A stretch of 64,000 nucleotides of DNA from Citrobacter braakii. GTDB taxonomy: Bacteria; Pseudomonadota; Gammaproteobacteria; Enterobacterales; Enterobacteriaceae. A program made the translations under genes and the position numbers. Where the stretch lies: assembly GCF_002075345.1 (NCBI RefSeq), contig NZ_NAEW01000001.1, positions 248,001-312,000 of the forward strand, in the 5' to 3' direction. Under the pieces are notes generated by a model. It saw only the letters and a list, made by a program, of their open reading frames with translations. It ran no database searches and was not told the origin of the DNA. Below, one piece after another: positions 9,710 through 19,884 of the stretch; the first letter of the stretch is position 1; the number at the start of each line of letters is the position of its first letter.

Positions 9710-10126
9710 ATGCTCGATAAGCTCGACGCCGCCTTACGTTTTCAACAGGAAGCGCTGAATTTGCGCGCCCAACGCCAGGAAGTATTGGCGGCCAACATAG
9801 CCAATGCCGACACGCCGGGGTATCAGGCGCGCGACCTGGATTTCGCCAGTGAATTAAAAAAAGTCATGGTGCGAGGACGGGAAGAAACCGGCGGTGTCTC
9901 GTTGACGCTGACCTCTGCACAACACATTCCGGCCCAGACCGTTTCCGCTCCTTCTACGGAACTGCTCTACCGCATTCCTGATCAGCCGTCTCTCGATGGC
10001 AACACGGTAGATATGGACCGGGAGCGTACGCAATTTGCAGACAACAGCCTCAAGTATCAAATGGGGCTGACCGCGTTGGGTGGACAAATCAAAGGCATGA
10101 TGAACGTGCTGCAAGGAGGGAACTAA
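9710..10126 (+). CDS. flgB: FlgB, flagellar proximal rod protein
   Basis: The 138-residue protein carries the N-terminal rod motif [18 protein letters not shown] (about residues 30-47) shared by axial proteins. FlgB is the first rod protein next to the MS ring/FliE. It is the first gene of the flgB-flgJ operon, with a strong GGAGGAG ribosome-binding site; flgC starts 3 bases after its stop. Confidence 0.96.
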   Translation: MLDKLDAALRFQQEALNLRAQRQEVLAANIANADTPGYQARDLDFASELKKVMVRGREETGGVSLTLTSAQHIPAQTVSAPSTELLYRIPDQPSLDGNTVDMDRERTQFADNSLKYQMGLTALGGQIKGMMNVLQGGN

Positions 10127-10129
10127 TTC

Positions 10130-10534
10130 GTGGCGCTGTTAAATATTTTTGATATCGCAGGCTCTGCGCTGACGGCTCAGTCTAAGCGCCTGAACGTGGC
10201 GGCCAGCAACATGGCGAATGCGGATAGCGTCACCGGACCTGACGGTCAGCCCTATCGCGCGAAGCAGGTTGTTTTTCAGGTTGATGCCGCGCCAGGCGCG
10301 GCAACCGGTGGCGTAAAAGTCGCTGACGTCATTGAAAGCCAGGCACCGGATAAGCTGGTTTATGAACCCGGTAATCCGCTGGCCGATGCGAATGGTTACG
10401 TAAAAATGCCGAATGTGGACGTCGTCGGCGAAATGGTCAACACCATGTCAGCCTCGCGTAGCTACCAGGCAAACGTCGAAGTGCTCAATACGGTGAAAAG
10501 CTTGATGCTCAAAACGCTGACGCTAGGCCAGTAA
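10130..10534 (+). CDS. flgC: FlgC, flagellar proximal rod protein
   Basis: The 134-residue protein starts with GTG ([20 protein letters not shown]) and has the rod signature [13 protein letters not shown] and the C-terminal axial motif [19 protein letters not shown]. It builds the proximal rod with FlgB and FlgF. It sits between flgB and flgD with very short gaps, typical for this operon. Confidence 0.96.
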   Translation: MALLNIFDIAGSALTAQSKRLNVAASNMANADSVTGPDGQPYRAKQVVFQVDAAPGAATGGVKVADVIESQAPDKLVYEPGNPLADANGYVKMPNVDVVGEMVNTMSASRSYQANVEVLNTVKSLMLKTLTLGQ

Positions 10535-10546
10535 AAGGAGGCGCAC

Positions 10547-11245
10547 ATGTCTATTGCTGTAAAAATGAATGACCCGAGCACGACGGGTGTGAATGACGCA
10601 ACGGGGAAGAGTTCGCTGACGGGCAGCAACGCCGCGGACCTGCAAAGCAGCTTCCTTACGCTGCTGGTTGCACAGCTGAAAAACCAGGATCCAACCAACC
10701 CGCTGCAAAACAACGAACTGACCACCCAGTTGGCGCAAATCAGTACCGTGAGCGGAATTGAGAAACTGAACACCACGCTGGGATCGATCTCCGGGCAGAT
10801 CGACAACAGTCAGTCGCTGCAGGCCAGTACGCTGATTGGCCACGGTGTCATGATCCCAGGTACCACCATCCTGACCGGTAAAGGTACGGAAGAGGGCGCA
10901 AAAACCACCACCACGCCGTTTGGCGTTGAACTGCAGCAACCGGCAGACAAGGTTACCGCAACCATTACCGATAAAGACGGCAAGGTGGTACGCACCATTG
11001 ATATTGGTGGGTTGAAAGCGGGCGTTCATACCTTTACCTGGGACGGCACCATGACCGATGGCACGGATGCGCCAAGCGGTTCTTACAACGTGTCAATTGC
11101 TGCCGGTAATGGCGGAACACAACTGGTGGCTCAGCCGCTTCAGTTTGCGCTGGTGCAGGGCGTTATTCGCAGCAACGGCGGTAATACGCTGGATCTGGGC
11201 ACCTATGGAACCACCACCCTCGACGAAGTACGGCAGATCATTTAA
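10547..11245 (+). CDS. flgD: FlgD, hook cap / hook assembly scaffold
   Basis: The 232-residue protein contains the conserved N-terminal export region (SSFLTLLVAQLKNQDPTNPL) and a C-terminal FlgD Ig-like domain with TFTWDGTMTDG. It caps the growing hook and is discarded when the hook is complete. A strong AAAGGAGG ribosome-binding site precedes the ATG, in keeping with the many cap subunits needed early. Confidence 0.95.
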   Translation: MSIAVKMNDPSTTGVNDATGKSSLTGSNAADLQSSFLTLLVAQLKNQDPTNPLQNNELTTQLAQISTVSGIEKLNTTLGSISGQIDNSQSLQASTLIGHGVMIPGTTILTGKGTEEGAKTTTTPFGVELQQPADKVTATITDKDGKVVRTIDIGGLKAGVHTFTWDGTMTDGTDAPSGSYNVSIAAGNGGTQLVAQPLQFALVQGVIRSNGGNTLDLGTYGTTTLDEVRQII

Positions 11246-11271
11246 GCCTTCACACTTATCAGGAGTAAGTC

Positions 11272-12564
11272 ATGGCCTTTTCACAAGCGGTCAGCGGTCT
11301 GAACGCTGCAGCGACCAACCTCGATGTCATTGGTAACAACATCGCCAACTCCGCCACCTACGGTTTTAAATCCGGTACGGCCTCTTTTGCCGATATGTTC
11401 GCCGGTTCTAAAGTGGGTCTGGGCGTTAAAGTTGCGGGCATTACCCAGGACTTTACCGACGGTACCACGACCAACACTGGTCGCGGGCTGGATGTCGCTA
11501 TCAGCCAGAACGGTTTTTTCCGCATGGTAGACAGCAACGGTTCCGTTTTCTACAGCCGTAACGGTCAGTTCAAGCTCGATGAAAACCGCAATATCGTCAA
11601 CATGCAGGGGCTACAACTGACGGGCTATCCGGCTACCGGTACACCGCCAACGATACAGCAAGGTGCTAACCCGGCGCCGATCACTATCCCGAATACGCTG
11701 ATGGCGGCTAAAACCACCACGACTGCGTCAATGCAGATCAACCTGAACTCCACTGACAAGGTGCCAACGAAGACCCCGTTTAATCCCAGCGATGCGGATT
11801 CCTACAACAAAAAAGGCTCAGTTACCGTTTTCGATAGCCAGGGTAACGCCCACGACATGAATATTTTTTATGTCAAAACAGGCCCGAACAAATGGGATGT
11901 CTACACCCAGGACTCCAGCGTTGCGGGTTCAGTTGCCAACAAGAATGCGGTGATGAACTTTAGTGCTAACGGTACGCTGACCTCAGTGAACAATTATGTT
12001 CCAGGGACTGTGCCAGTAGATCCAGCAGATCCGACTGGACCAAAAATCCCCGTTGAAGGCCCAGCTAATGCCCAACCGCAAATTCAGATAACGACCGGTA
12101 CGATCAATGGCGCAGTTCCGGCGAACTTCTCCCTGAGCTTCCTCAATTCCATGCAGCAGAACACTGGCGCCAACAACATCGTTGCCACGAATCAGAACGG
12201 CTATAAGCCGGGCGACCTGGTGAGCTACCAGATTAACAATGACGGTACTGTGGTCGGTAACTACTCCAACGAACAGCAACAGGTTCTGGGGCAGATCGTG
12301 CTGGCAAACTTTGCCAACAACGAAGGTCTGGCTTCTCAGGGTGACAACGTCTGGGCAGCCACGCAGTCTTCCGGGGTGGCGCTGCTGGGTACTGCAGGCG
12401 AGGGTAACTTCGGCAAGCTGACCAACGGCGCGCTGGAAGCATCAAACGTGGATTTGAGTAAAGAACTGGTGAATATGATCGTCGCCCAGCGCAACTATCA
12501 GTCGAACGCGCAGACCATCAAAACCCAGGACCAGATCCTCAACACGCTGGTCAACCTGCGCTAA
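11272..12564 (+). CDS. flgE: FlgE, flagellar hook protein (long variant)
   Basis: At 430 residues it is clearly longer than the 402-403 residues of E. coli/Salmonella FlgE. The N-terminal (MAFSQAVSGLNAAATNLDVI) and C-terminal (NVDLSKELVNMIVAQRNYQS) D0/D1 segments are conserved; the extra length lies in the surface domains, including a Pro/Asp/Gly-rich stretch (PVDPADPTGPKIPVEGP, about 251-267). Hook subunits are exported and polymerise under the FlgD cap. Position within the operon is standard. Confidence 0.95.
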   Translation: MAFSQAVSGLNAAATNLDVIGNNIANSATYGFKSGTASFADMFAGSKVGLGVKVAGITQDFTDGTTTNTGRGLDVAISQNGFFRMVDSNGSVFYSRNGQFKLDENRNIVNMQGLQLTGYPATGTPPTIQQGANPAPITIPNTLMAAKTTTTASMQINLNSTDKVPTKTPFNPSDADSYNKKGSVTVFDSQGNAHDMNIFYVKTGPNKWDVYTQDSSVAGSVANKNAVMNFSANGTLTSVNNYVPGTVPVDPADPTGPKIPVEGPANAQPQIQITTGTINGAVPANFSLSFLNSMQQNTGANNIVATNQNGYKPGDLVSYQINNDGTVVGNYSNEQQQVLGQIVLANFANNEGLASQGDNVWAATQSSGVALLGTAGEGNFGKLTNGALEASNVDLSKELVNMIVAQRNYQSNAQTIKTQDQILNTLVNLR

Positions 12565-12584
12565 GCGCCTGACGGGATGGCTTA

Positions 12585-14136
<1,552 letters not shown>

Positions 14137-14193
14137 AGTGTGGCCCGGTGGGGTGAAAGCCTCACCGGCACACTGATTTTGAAGATGACCGCA

Positions 14194-14892
14194 ATGCGAA
14201 AATACGCGCTTCACCCATACCCAATTTTAGCCCTGTTGGTAGTTTCACTGACAGGATGCGCCTGGATCCCGGCCACGCCCCTCGTGCAGGGCGCAACGTC
14301 TGCCCAGCCTGTTCCTGGCCCGACGCCAGTGGCGAATGGATCAATCTTCCAGTCGGCCCAACCGATTAACTACGGTTATCAGCCGTTATTCGAAGACCGC
14401 CGTCCGCGCAATATTGGCGATACGTTGACCATCGTATTGCAGGAAAACGTCAGCGCGAGCAAAAGTTCTTCGGCTAATGCCAGCCGCGACGGCAAGACCA
14501 ACTTTGGTTTTGATACCGTACCGCGTTATTTGCAAGGACTGTTTGGCAACGAGCGTGCTGACGTAGAAGCTTCAGGCGGTAACTCCTTTAACGGTAAAGG
14601 CGGCGCGAACGCCAGAAATACCTTCAGCGGTACCCTGACCGTAACGGTCGACCAGGTACTGGTGAATGGCAACTTACATGTTGTGGGTGAAAAACAGATC
14701 GCCATTAATCAGGGCACTGAATTCATTCGCTTCTCCGGGGTCGTTAACCCGCGCACCATCAGTGGCAGCAACTCCGTACCGTCAACTCAGGTTGCGGACG
14801 CACGTATTGAGTATGTCGGCAACGGCTACATCAATGAAGCGCAGAATATGGGCTGGTTGCAGCGTTTCTTCCTTAACTTGTCGCCGATGTAA
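14194..14892 (+). CDS. flgH: FlgH, L-ring lipoprotein
   Basis: This outer-membrane lipoprotein forms the L ring around the rod. A signal peptide ends in the lipobox SLTGC, giving a lipidated Cys near residue 21. The start at 14194 gives 232 residues, equal to E. coli FlgH, with GAAG 9 bases upstream; ATG 14185 is a three-codon-longer alternative. The mature part is strongly conserved ([20 protein letters not shown]). Confidence 0.94.
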   Translation: MRKYALHPYPILALLVVSLTGCAWIPATPLVQGATSAQPVPGPTPVANGSIFQSAQPINYGYQPLFEDRRPRNIGDTLTIVLQENVSASKSSSANASRDGKTNFGFDTVPRYLQGLFGNERADVEASGGNSFNGKGGANARNTFSGTLTVTVDQVLVNGNLHVVGEKQIAINQGTEFIRFSGVVNPRTISGSNSVPSTQVADARIEYVGNGYINEAQNMGWLQRFFLNLSPM

Positions 14893-14904
14893 GCGAGGTA
14901 GCCA

Positions 14905-16002
14905 GTGTTTAAATCTTTAGTTGGAATGGTGCTGGTGCTGATAACCACCTTTGCGCATGCCGACCGTATTCGTGACCTGACCAGCGTTCAGGGCGTGCGG
15001 GAAAACTCGTTGATCGGTTATGGGCTGGTGGTCGGTTTGGATGGCACGGGTGACCAGACCACCCAGACGCCGTTTACTACGCAAACGCTCAACAACATGC
15101 TTTCGCAGTTGGGAATTACCGTGCCAACCGGCACCAATATGCAGCTGAAAAACGTGGCGGCGGTGATGGTGACCGCGCAATTCCCGGCCTTTGGTCGTCA
15201 GGGGCAAACCATTGACGTGGTGGTCTCTTCCATGGGGAACGCCAAAAGCCTGCGCGGCGGAACGTTGCTGATGACCCCGCTGAAAGGGGTCGATAGCCAG
15301 GTATATGCGCTGGCGCAGGGGAATATTCTGGTAGGCGGTGCAGGCGCGGCTGCGGGTGGCAGCAGCGTGCAGGTAAACCAGCTCAATGGCGGACGTATTA
15401 CCAACGGCGCGACCATCGAACGTGAATTACCCAGCCAGTTCGGCGGCGGTAACACTATTAATCTGCAGCTCAATAATGAAGATTTCACTATGGCGCAGCA
15501 GATAACCGACACCATTAACCGTTCGCGCGGCTTTGGTAGCGCCACTGCGCTGGACGCCCGGACGATTCAGGTACGCGTGCCAAGCGGCAACAGTTCGCAG
15601 GTGCGTTTCCTTGCTGACATCCAGAATATGGAGGTGAATGTCACGCCGCAGGATGCGAAAGTGATTATCAACTCGCGCACCGGATCCGTTGTCATGAACC
15701 GTGAAGTCACGCTGGATAGCTGTGCCGTCGCGCAAGGCAACTTGTCGATAACGGTAAACCGCCAGGCGAACGTCAGCCAGCCGGATACACCGTTTGGCGG
15801 TGGACAGACCGTGGTGACACCTCAAACCCAGATCGATCTGCGCCAGAGCGGCGGTTCGCTGCAAAGCGTGCGTTCCAGCGCCAACCTGAACAATGTTGTG
15901 CGTGCGCTTAATGCGCTAGGGGCAACGCCGATGGATCTGATGTCCATTCTGCAATCGATGCAGAGCGCGGGATGCTTACGCGCCAAACTGGAAATCATCT
16001 AA
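14905..16002 (+). CDS. flgI: FlgI, P-ring protein
   Basis: The 365-residue periplasmic protein has a signal peptide ([19 protein letters not shown], start codon GTG) and the FlgI hallmark [20 protein letters not shown]. It forms the P ring in the peptidoglycan layer with help from FlgA. Two Cys residues near the C-terminal third match the disulfide known in E. coli FlgI. Its TAA stop overlaps the flgJ ATG (TAATG). Confidence 0.95.
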   Translation: MFKSLVGMVLVLITTFAHADRIRDLTSVQGVRENSLIGYGLVVGLDGTGDQTTQTPFTTQTLNNMLSQLGITVPTGTNMQLKNVAAVMVTAQFPAFGRQGQTIDVVVSSMGNAKSLRGGTLLMTPLKGVDSQVYALAQGNILVGGAGAAAGGSSVQVNQLNGGRITNGATIERELPSQFGGGNTINLQLNNEDFTMAQQITDTINRSRGFGSATALDARTIQVRVPSGNSSQVRFLADIQNMEVNVTPQDAKVIINSRTGSVVMNREVTLDSCAVAQGNLSITVNRQANVSQPDTPFGGGQTVVTPQTQIDLRQSGGSLQSVRSSANLNNVVRALNALGATPMDLMSILQSMQSAGCLRAKLEII

Positions 16003-16952
16003 TGATTGGTGACAGCAAACTGCTGACCAGTGCCGCCTGGGATGCGCAATCACTGAACGAACTGAAAGCGAAAGCGGGTCAGGACCCGGCGGCGAATATC
16101 CGCCCGGTTGCCCGTCAGGTTGAAGGGATGTTCGTACAAATGATGCTGAAAAGCATGCGTGAAGCGCTGCCGAAAGATGGCGTTTTTAGCAGTGATTCGA
16201 CACGTTTGTATACCAGCATGTATGACCAACAAATTGCGCAGCAGATGACCGCAGGTAAAGGTCTGGGACTGGCTGAAATGATGGTTAAGCAGATGACTGA
16301 AGGGCAGGCGCAACCTGCAGACGATGCGCCGCAGGTGCCAATGAAGTTCTCTCTGGAAACGGTGACCAGCTATCAAAACCAGGCGCTGACGCAACTGGTC
16401 CGTAAAGCCATTCCCCGCGCGACGGAAAGCAATGATGAGCCGCTGTCAGGTGACAGCAAAGACTTCCTCGCCCAGCTATCGCTGCCGGCTAAGCTGGCAA
16501 GTCAGCAAAGCGGGGTTCCGCATCATCTGATTCTGGCGCAGGCGGCGCTGGAGTCCGGATGGGGGCAGCGACAAATCCGGCGTGAGAACGGTGAACCGAG
16601 CTTTAACATTTTTGGCGTGAAGGCTTCGGGAAGCTGGAAAGGCCCAACCACCGAAATCACCACCACCGAATATGAAAACGGCGAGGCGAAAAAGGTGAAA
16701 GCCCGATTCCGCGTCTATAGCTCTTACCTTGAGGCACTGTCGGATTATGTCGGTCTGATATCGCGTAACCCGCGCTATGCGGCGGTAACCGCCGCTGCTA
16801 CCGCCGAGCAGGGGGCACAGGCTTTGCAGAATGCCGGTTACGCGACTGACCCTAACTATGCGCGTAAATTAACCAGCATGATCCAGCAGTTGAAATCGAT
16901 GAGCGAAAAAGTGAGCAAAACCTACAGTACGAATATCGATAATCTCTTTTAA
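16002..16952 (+). CDS. flgJ: FlgJ, rod cap and peptidoglycan hydrolase
   Basis: The 316-residue protein joins an N-terminal rod-scaffold domain (about 1-150) to a C-terminal GH73 muramidase. The catalytic acid is Glu184 in AALESGWGQ, the residue shown to be essential in Salmonella. It locally opens the peptidoglycan for the growing rod. The start overlaps the flgI stop; upstream in-frame starts inside flgI are rejected because this start matches the known N-terminus. Confidence 0.95.
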   Translation: MIGDSKLLTSAAWDAQSLNELKAKAGQDPAANIRPVARQVEGMFVQMMLKSMREALPKDGVFSSDSTRLYTSMYDQQIAQQMTAGKGLGLAEMMVKQMTEGQAQPADDAPQVPMKFSLETVTSYQNQALTQLVRKAIPRATESNDEPLSGDSKDFLAQLSLPAKLASQQSGVPHHLILAQAALESGWGQRQIRRENGEPSFNIFGVKASGSWKGPTTEITTTEYENGEAKKVKARFRVYSSYLEALSDYVGLISRNPRYAAVTAAATAEQGAQALQNAGYATDPNYARKLTSMIQQLKSMSEKVSKTYSTNIDNLF

Positions 16953-16957
16953 ATAGC

Positions 16958-16984
16958 TCAAGTCTACCAACCTGCTGCCGATAA
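16958..16984 (+). promoter_or_regulatory. Sigma28 promoter of flgKL
   Basis: TCAAGTCT and GCCGATAA are separated by exactly 11 bases; the -10 element is a full match to the sigma28 consensus and the -35 is partial. It lies just after flgJ and about 33 bases before flgK. flgK and flgL are known class 3 genes with their own sigma28 promoter in addition to read-through from flgB. Confidence 0.85.
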
Positions 16985-17016
16985 TAACGAGTATTGAAGG
17001 ATTACAAGGAACCTCC

Positions 17017-18675
17017 ATGTCCAGCTTGATTAATAACGCGATGAGTGGACTCGCCGCAGCGCAGGCCGCGTTGAATTCTGCCAGTAATAACATCTCCAGC
17101 TATAACGTTGCCGGATACACCCGTCAAACGACAATTATGGCGCAAGCGAACAGCACGCTGGGTGCGGGGGGCTGGGTTGGCAATGGCGTCTATGTTTCTG
17201 GCGTACAGCGCGAGTATGACTCCTTTATCACGAATCAGTTACGTGCCGCGCAGAACCAAAGCAGCGGCCTGACAACGCGCTATGAACAAATGTCGAAAAT
17301 CGACAATCTGCTCTCCAGCAAAACCAGTTCCATTTCGACCTCAATGCAGGACTTTTTTACCAGCCTGCAAACGCTTGTCAGTAACGCGGAAGACCCGGCG
17401 GCGCGCCAGGCGCTGATCGGTAAAGCTGATGGTTTAGTCAACCAGTTCAGAACAACTGACCAGTATCTGCGCGATCAAGACAAGCAGGTTAATACTGCGA
17501 TCAAGGCCAGCGTTGACCAGATCAACAACTATTCAAAACAGATTGCAAGCCTCAACGATCAGATTTCCCGTCTGACCGGCGTCGGCGCGGGCGCATCGCC
17601 TAACGATTTACTCGACCAGCGCGACCAACTGGTCAGTGAACTGAACCAGATTGTCGGTGTTGAAGTCAGCGTTCAGGACGGCGGGACTTACAACATTACC
17701 ATGGCGAACGGCTATTCACTGGTGCAGGGCAGCAATGCACGCCAGCTGGCGGCTGTGCCCTCCAGTGATGATCCCAATCGAACCACAGTGGCCTACGTCG
17801 ACGGGGTTGCCGGCGAGGTTGAAATTCCCGAAAAACTGTTGAATACCGGTTCACTGGGCGGGCTGTTGACCTTCCGTTCTCAAGAGCTTGACCAGACGCG
17901 TAACACGCTGGGCCAACTGGCGTTGGCGTTCGCCGATGCGTTTAACACCCAGCATAAAGAGGGTTTTGACGCGAACGGCGATCAGGGTAAGGATTTCTTT
18001 GCTATCGGTAGCCCGGCAGTATTCAACAACGCTAAAAATACAGGAACAGGATCGTTAAGCGCGAAGATTACCGACAGCTCTGCTGTACAGGCGACCGATT
18101 ATAAAATCGTTTATGACGGGACGGACTGGCAGGTTACTCGCCTGGTGGATAATACCAGCTTCAAAGCTACCGTTACCGGTGGGAAGATGTCCTTTGACGG
18201 GATGGAAATCACCGTAAATGCTGGCGCAAAAGCAAATGACAGCTTCACAGTGAAACCTGTCAGTAACGCCGTTGTTGATATGAAAGTCATGGTGACCGAT
18301 GAGTCGAAAATCGCCATGGCCCAGGTCTCAAAAAATGATCCGGACCCGGATATTGATAAGGGAAAAAGCGATAACCGTAACGGTCAGAAACTGCTGGATC
18401 TGCAGACCAAAGCTACCGTGGGTAATAAGACCTTCAACGATGCTTATGCCACGCTGGTAAGCGATGTCGGGAACAAAACCGCGACGCTGAAAACCAGCGC
18501 CATTACCCAGAACAACGTGGTAACGCAGCTTTATAAGCAGCAGCAGTCTATTTCCGGCGTCAACCTCGACGAAGAATACGGTAACTTACAGCGCTACCAA
18601 CAGTATTACCTGGCTAACGCGCAAGTGCTGCAAACTGCAAATGCGCTGTTTGATGCACTGATTAATATTCGCTAA
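17017..18675 (+). CDS. flgK: FlgK, hook-filament junction protein 1
   Basis: The 552-residue axial protein (E. coli 547) has conserved ends: SSLINNAMSGLAAAQAALNS at the start and GVNLDEEYGNLQRYQQYYLA before a C-terminal helix. It joins the hook to the filament with FlgL. It is exported with the FlgN chaperone encoded upstream. A sigma28 promoter precedes it. Confidence 0.96.
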   Translation: MSSLINNAMSGLAAAQAALNSASNNISSYNVAGYTRQTTIMAQANSTLGAGGWVGNGVYVSGVQREYDSFITNQLRAAQNQSSGLTTRYEQMSKIDNLLSSKTSSISTSMQDFFTSLQTLVSNAEDPAARQALIGKADGLVNQFRTTDQYLRDQDKQVNTAIKASVDQINNYSKQIASLNDQISRLTGVGAGASPNDLLDQRDQLVSELNQIVGVEVSVQDGGTYNITMANGYSLVQGSNARQLAAVPSSDDPNRTTVAYVDGVAGEVEIPEKLLNTGSLGGLLTFRSQELDQTRNTLGQLALAFADAFNTQHKEGFDANGDQGKDFFAIGSPAVFNNAKNTGTGSLSAKITDSSAVQATDYKIVYDGTDWQVTRLVDNTSFKATVTGGKMSFDGMEITVNAGAKANDSFTVKPVSNAVVDMKVMVTDESKIAMAQVSKNDPDPDIDKGKSDNRNGQKLLDLQTKATVGNKTFNDAYATLVSDVGNKTATLKTSAITQNNVVTQLYKQQQSISGVNLDEEYGNLQRYQQYYLANAQVLQTANALFDALINIR

Positions 18676-18689
18676 GGGAGAGGGACACA

Positions 18690-19643
18690 ATGCGTATTAG
18701 CACCCAGATGATGTACCAGCAGAATATGCGTGGCATCACTAACTCTCAGGCTGAATGGATGAAGTTCGGCGAGCAGATGTCAACGGGAAAACGTGTGATC
18801 AACCCATCTGACGATCCGATCGCCGCCTCGCAGGCCGTGGTGCTTTCTCAAGCTCAGGCGCAGAACAGCCAATATACGCTGGCGCGTTCATTTGCGACGC
18901 AAAAAGTATCGCTGGAAGAGAACGTACTGAGTCAGGTAACGACGGCAATTCAGACCGCGCAGGAAAAAATTGTCTATGCCGCGAACGGCACGTTAAGCGA
19001 TGACGACCGTGCATCGCTGGCCACCGACCTGCAGGGGATCCGCGATCAACTGATGAACCTGGCGAACAGCACCGACGGTAATGGACGCTATATTTTTGGC
19101 GGATATAAAACAGAATCTGCACCGTTTGCTCAGGCAGATGGCGCTTACAGCGGCGGTACAACAAATGTGACCCAGCAGGTCGATGCCTCCCGTACCATGG
19201 TGATTGGTCATACTGGCGATAAAGTATTTGTTAATCTGACCAGCAATGCCGTACCGGAACCTGGCGGCGGTACTCAGGAAAAGAACCTGTTCAAAATGCT
19301 GGATACCGCTATTGATGCGCTCAAAACCCCGATTGAGGGCAATGACGCGGCAAAAGCTACCGCCTCTGCAGCCATTGATAAAACCAGTCGTGGCCTGAAA
19401 AATTCATTGAATAACGTGCTTTCTGTTCGTGCAGAATTAGGGACTCAGCTCAGCGAGTTAAGTTCACTGGATTCACTGGGCGCCGATCGCGCATTGGGCC
19501 AGACTCAGCAAATGAGCAATCTGGTGGATGTTGACTGGAACGCAGCGATTTCGTCCTACGTGATGCAGCAGGCCGCACTGCAGGCATCGTACAAAACGTT
19601 TACCGATATGCAGGGAATGTCGCTATTTCAGCTGAACCGGTAA
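18690..19643 (+). CDS. flgL: FlgL, hook-filament junction protein 3
   Basis: The 317-residue flagellin-related protein starts MRISTQMMYQQNMRGITNSQ; conserved N- and C-terminal helices surround a variable middle. It links FlgK to the flagellin filament. It lies 14 bases after flgK and ends the operon at a clear terminator. Confidence 0.96.
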   Translation: MRISTQMMYQQNMRGITNSQAEWMKFGEQMSTGKRVINPSDDPIAASQAVVLSQAQAQNSQYTLARSFATQKVSLEENVLSQVTTAIQTAQEKIVYAANGTLSDDDRASLATDLQGIRDQLMNLANSTDGNGRYIFGGYKTESAPFAQADGAYSGGTTNVTQQVDASRTMVIGHTGDKVFVNLTSNAVPEPGGGTQEKNLFKMLDTAIDALKTPIEGNDAAKATASAAIDKTSRGLKNSLNNVLSVRAELGTQLSELSSLDSLGADRALGQTQQMSNLVDVDWNAAISSYVMQQAALQASYKTFTDMQGMSLFQLNR

Positions 19644-19683
19644 CACCTTTTTGAACATATCATGAAACTGGATATGTTTGTCT

Positions 19684-19721
19684 GCCCGCTCCTTTAACAC
19701 CCCGGAGCGGGCATTTTTTTA
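19684..19721 (+). terminator. Rho-independent terminator of flgKL
   Basis: The GC-rich stem GCCCGCTCC ... GGAGCGGGC is followed by ATTTTTTT. It ends the flagellar operon. In E. coli the sRNA FlgO is made from the flgL 3' UTR, so a homologous sRNA may come from 19644-19721; that is inference. Confidence 0.9.
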
Positions 19722-19840
19722 GGCCACTGTTTTTTCTCAGCGACAGATTCCCCGTTAATCTTATTACCCGCGCAATCGCACCGCTAAAGATTGCCAGTGT
19801 AACCACGCCTTCTCAGTTTGTCAGTGTGTAGAGCAGAGAT

Positions 19841-19868
19841 AAAAAAAAGCCGACCCGAAGGTCGGCTT
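19841..19868 (-). terminator. Rho-independent terminator of rne
   Basis: On the minus strand a GCCGACC stem with a UUCG-type tetraloop and GGTCGGC is followed by eight T. It lies just after the rne stop codon. Confidence 0.93.
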
Positions 19869-19884
19869 TGATGTTGATTATGAC

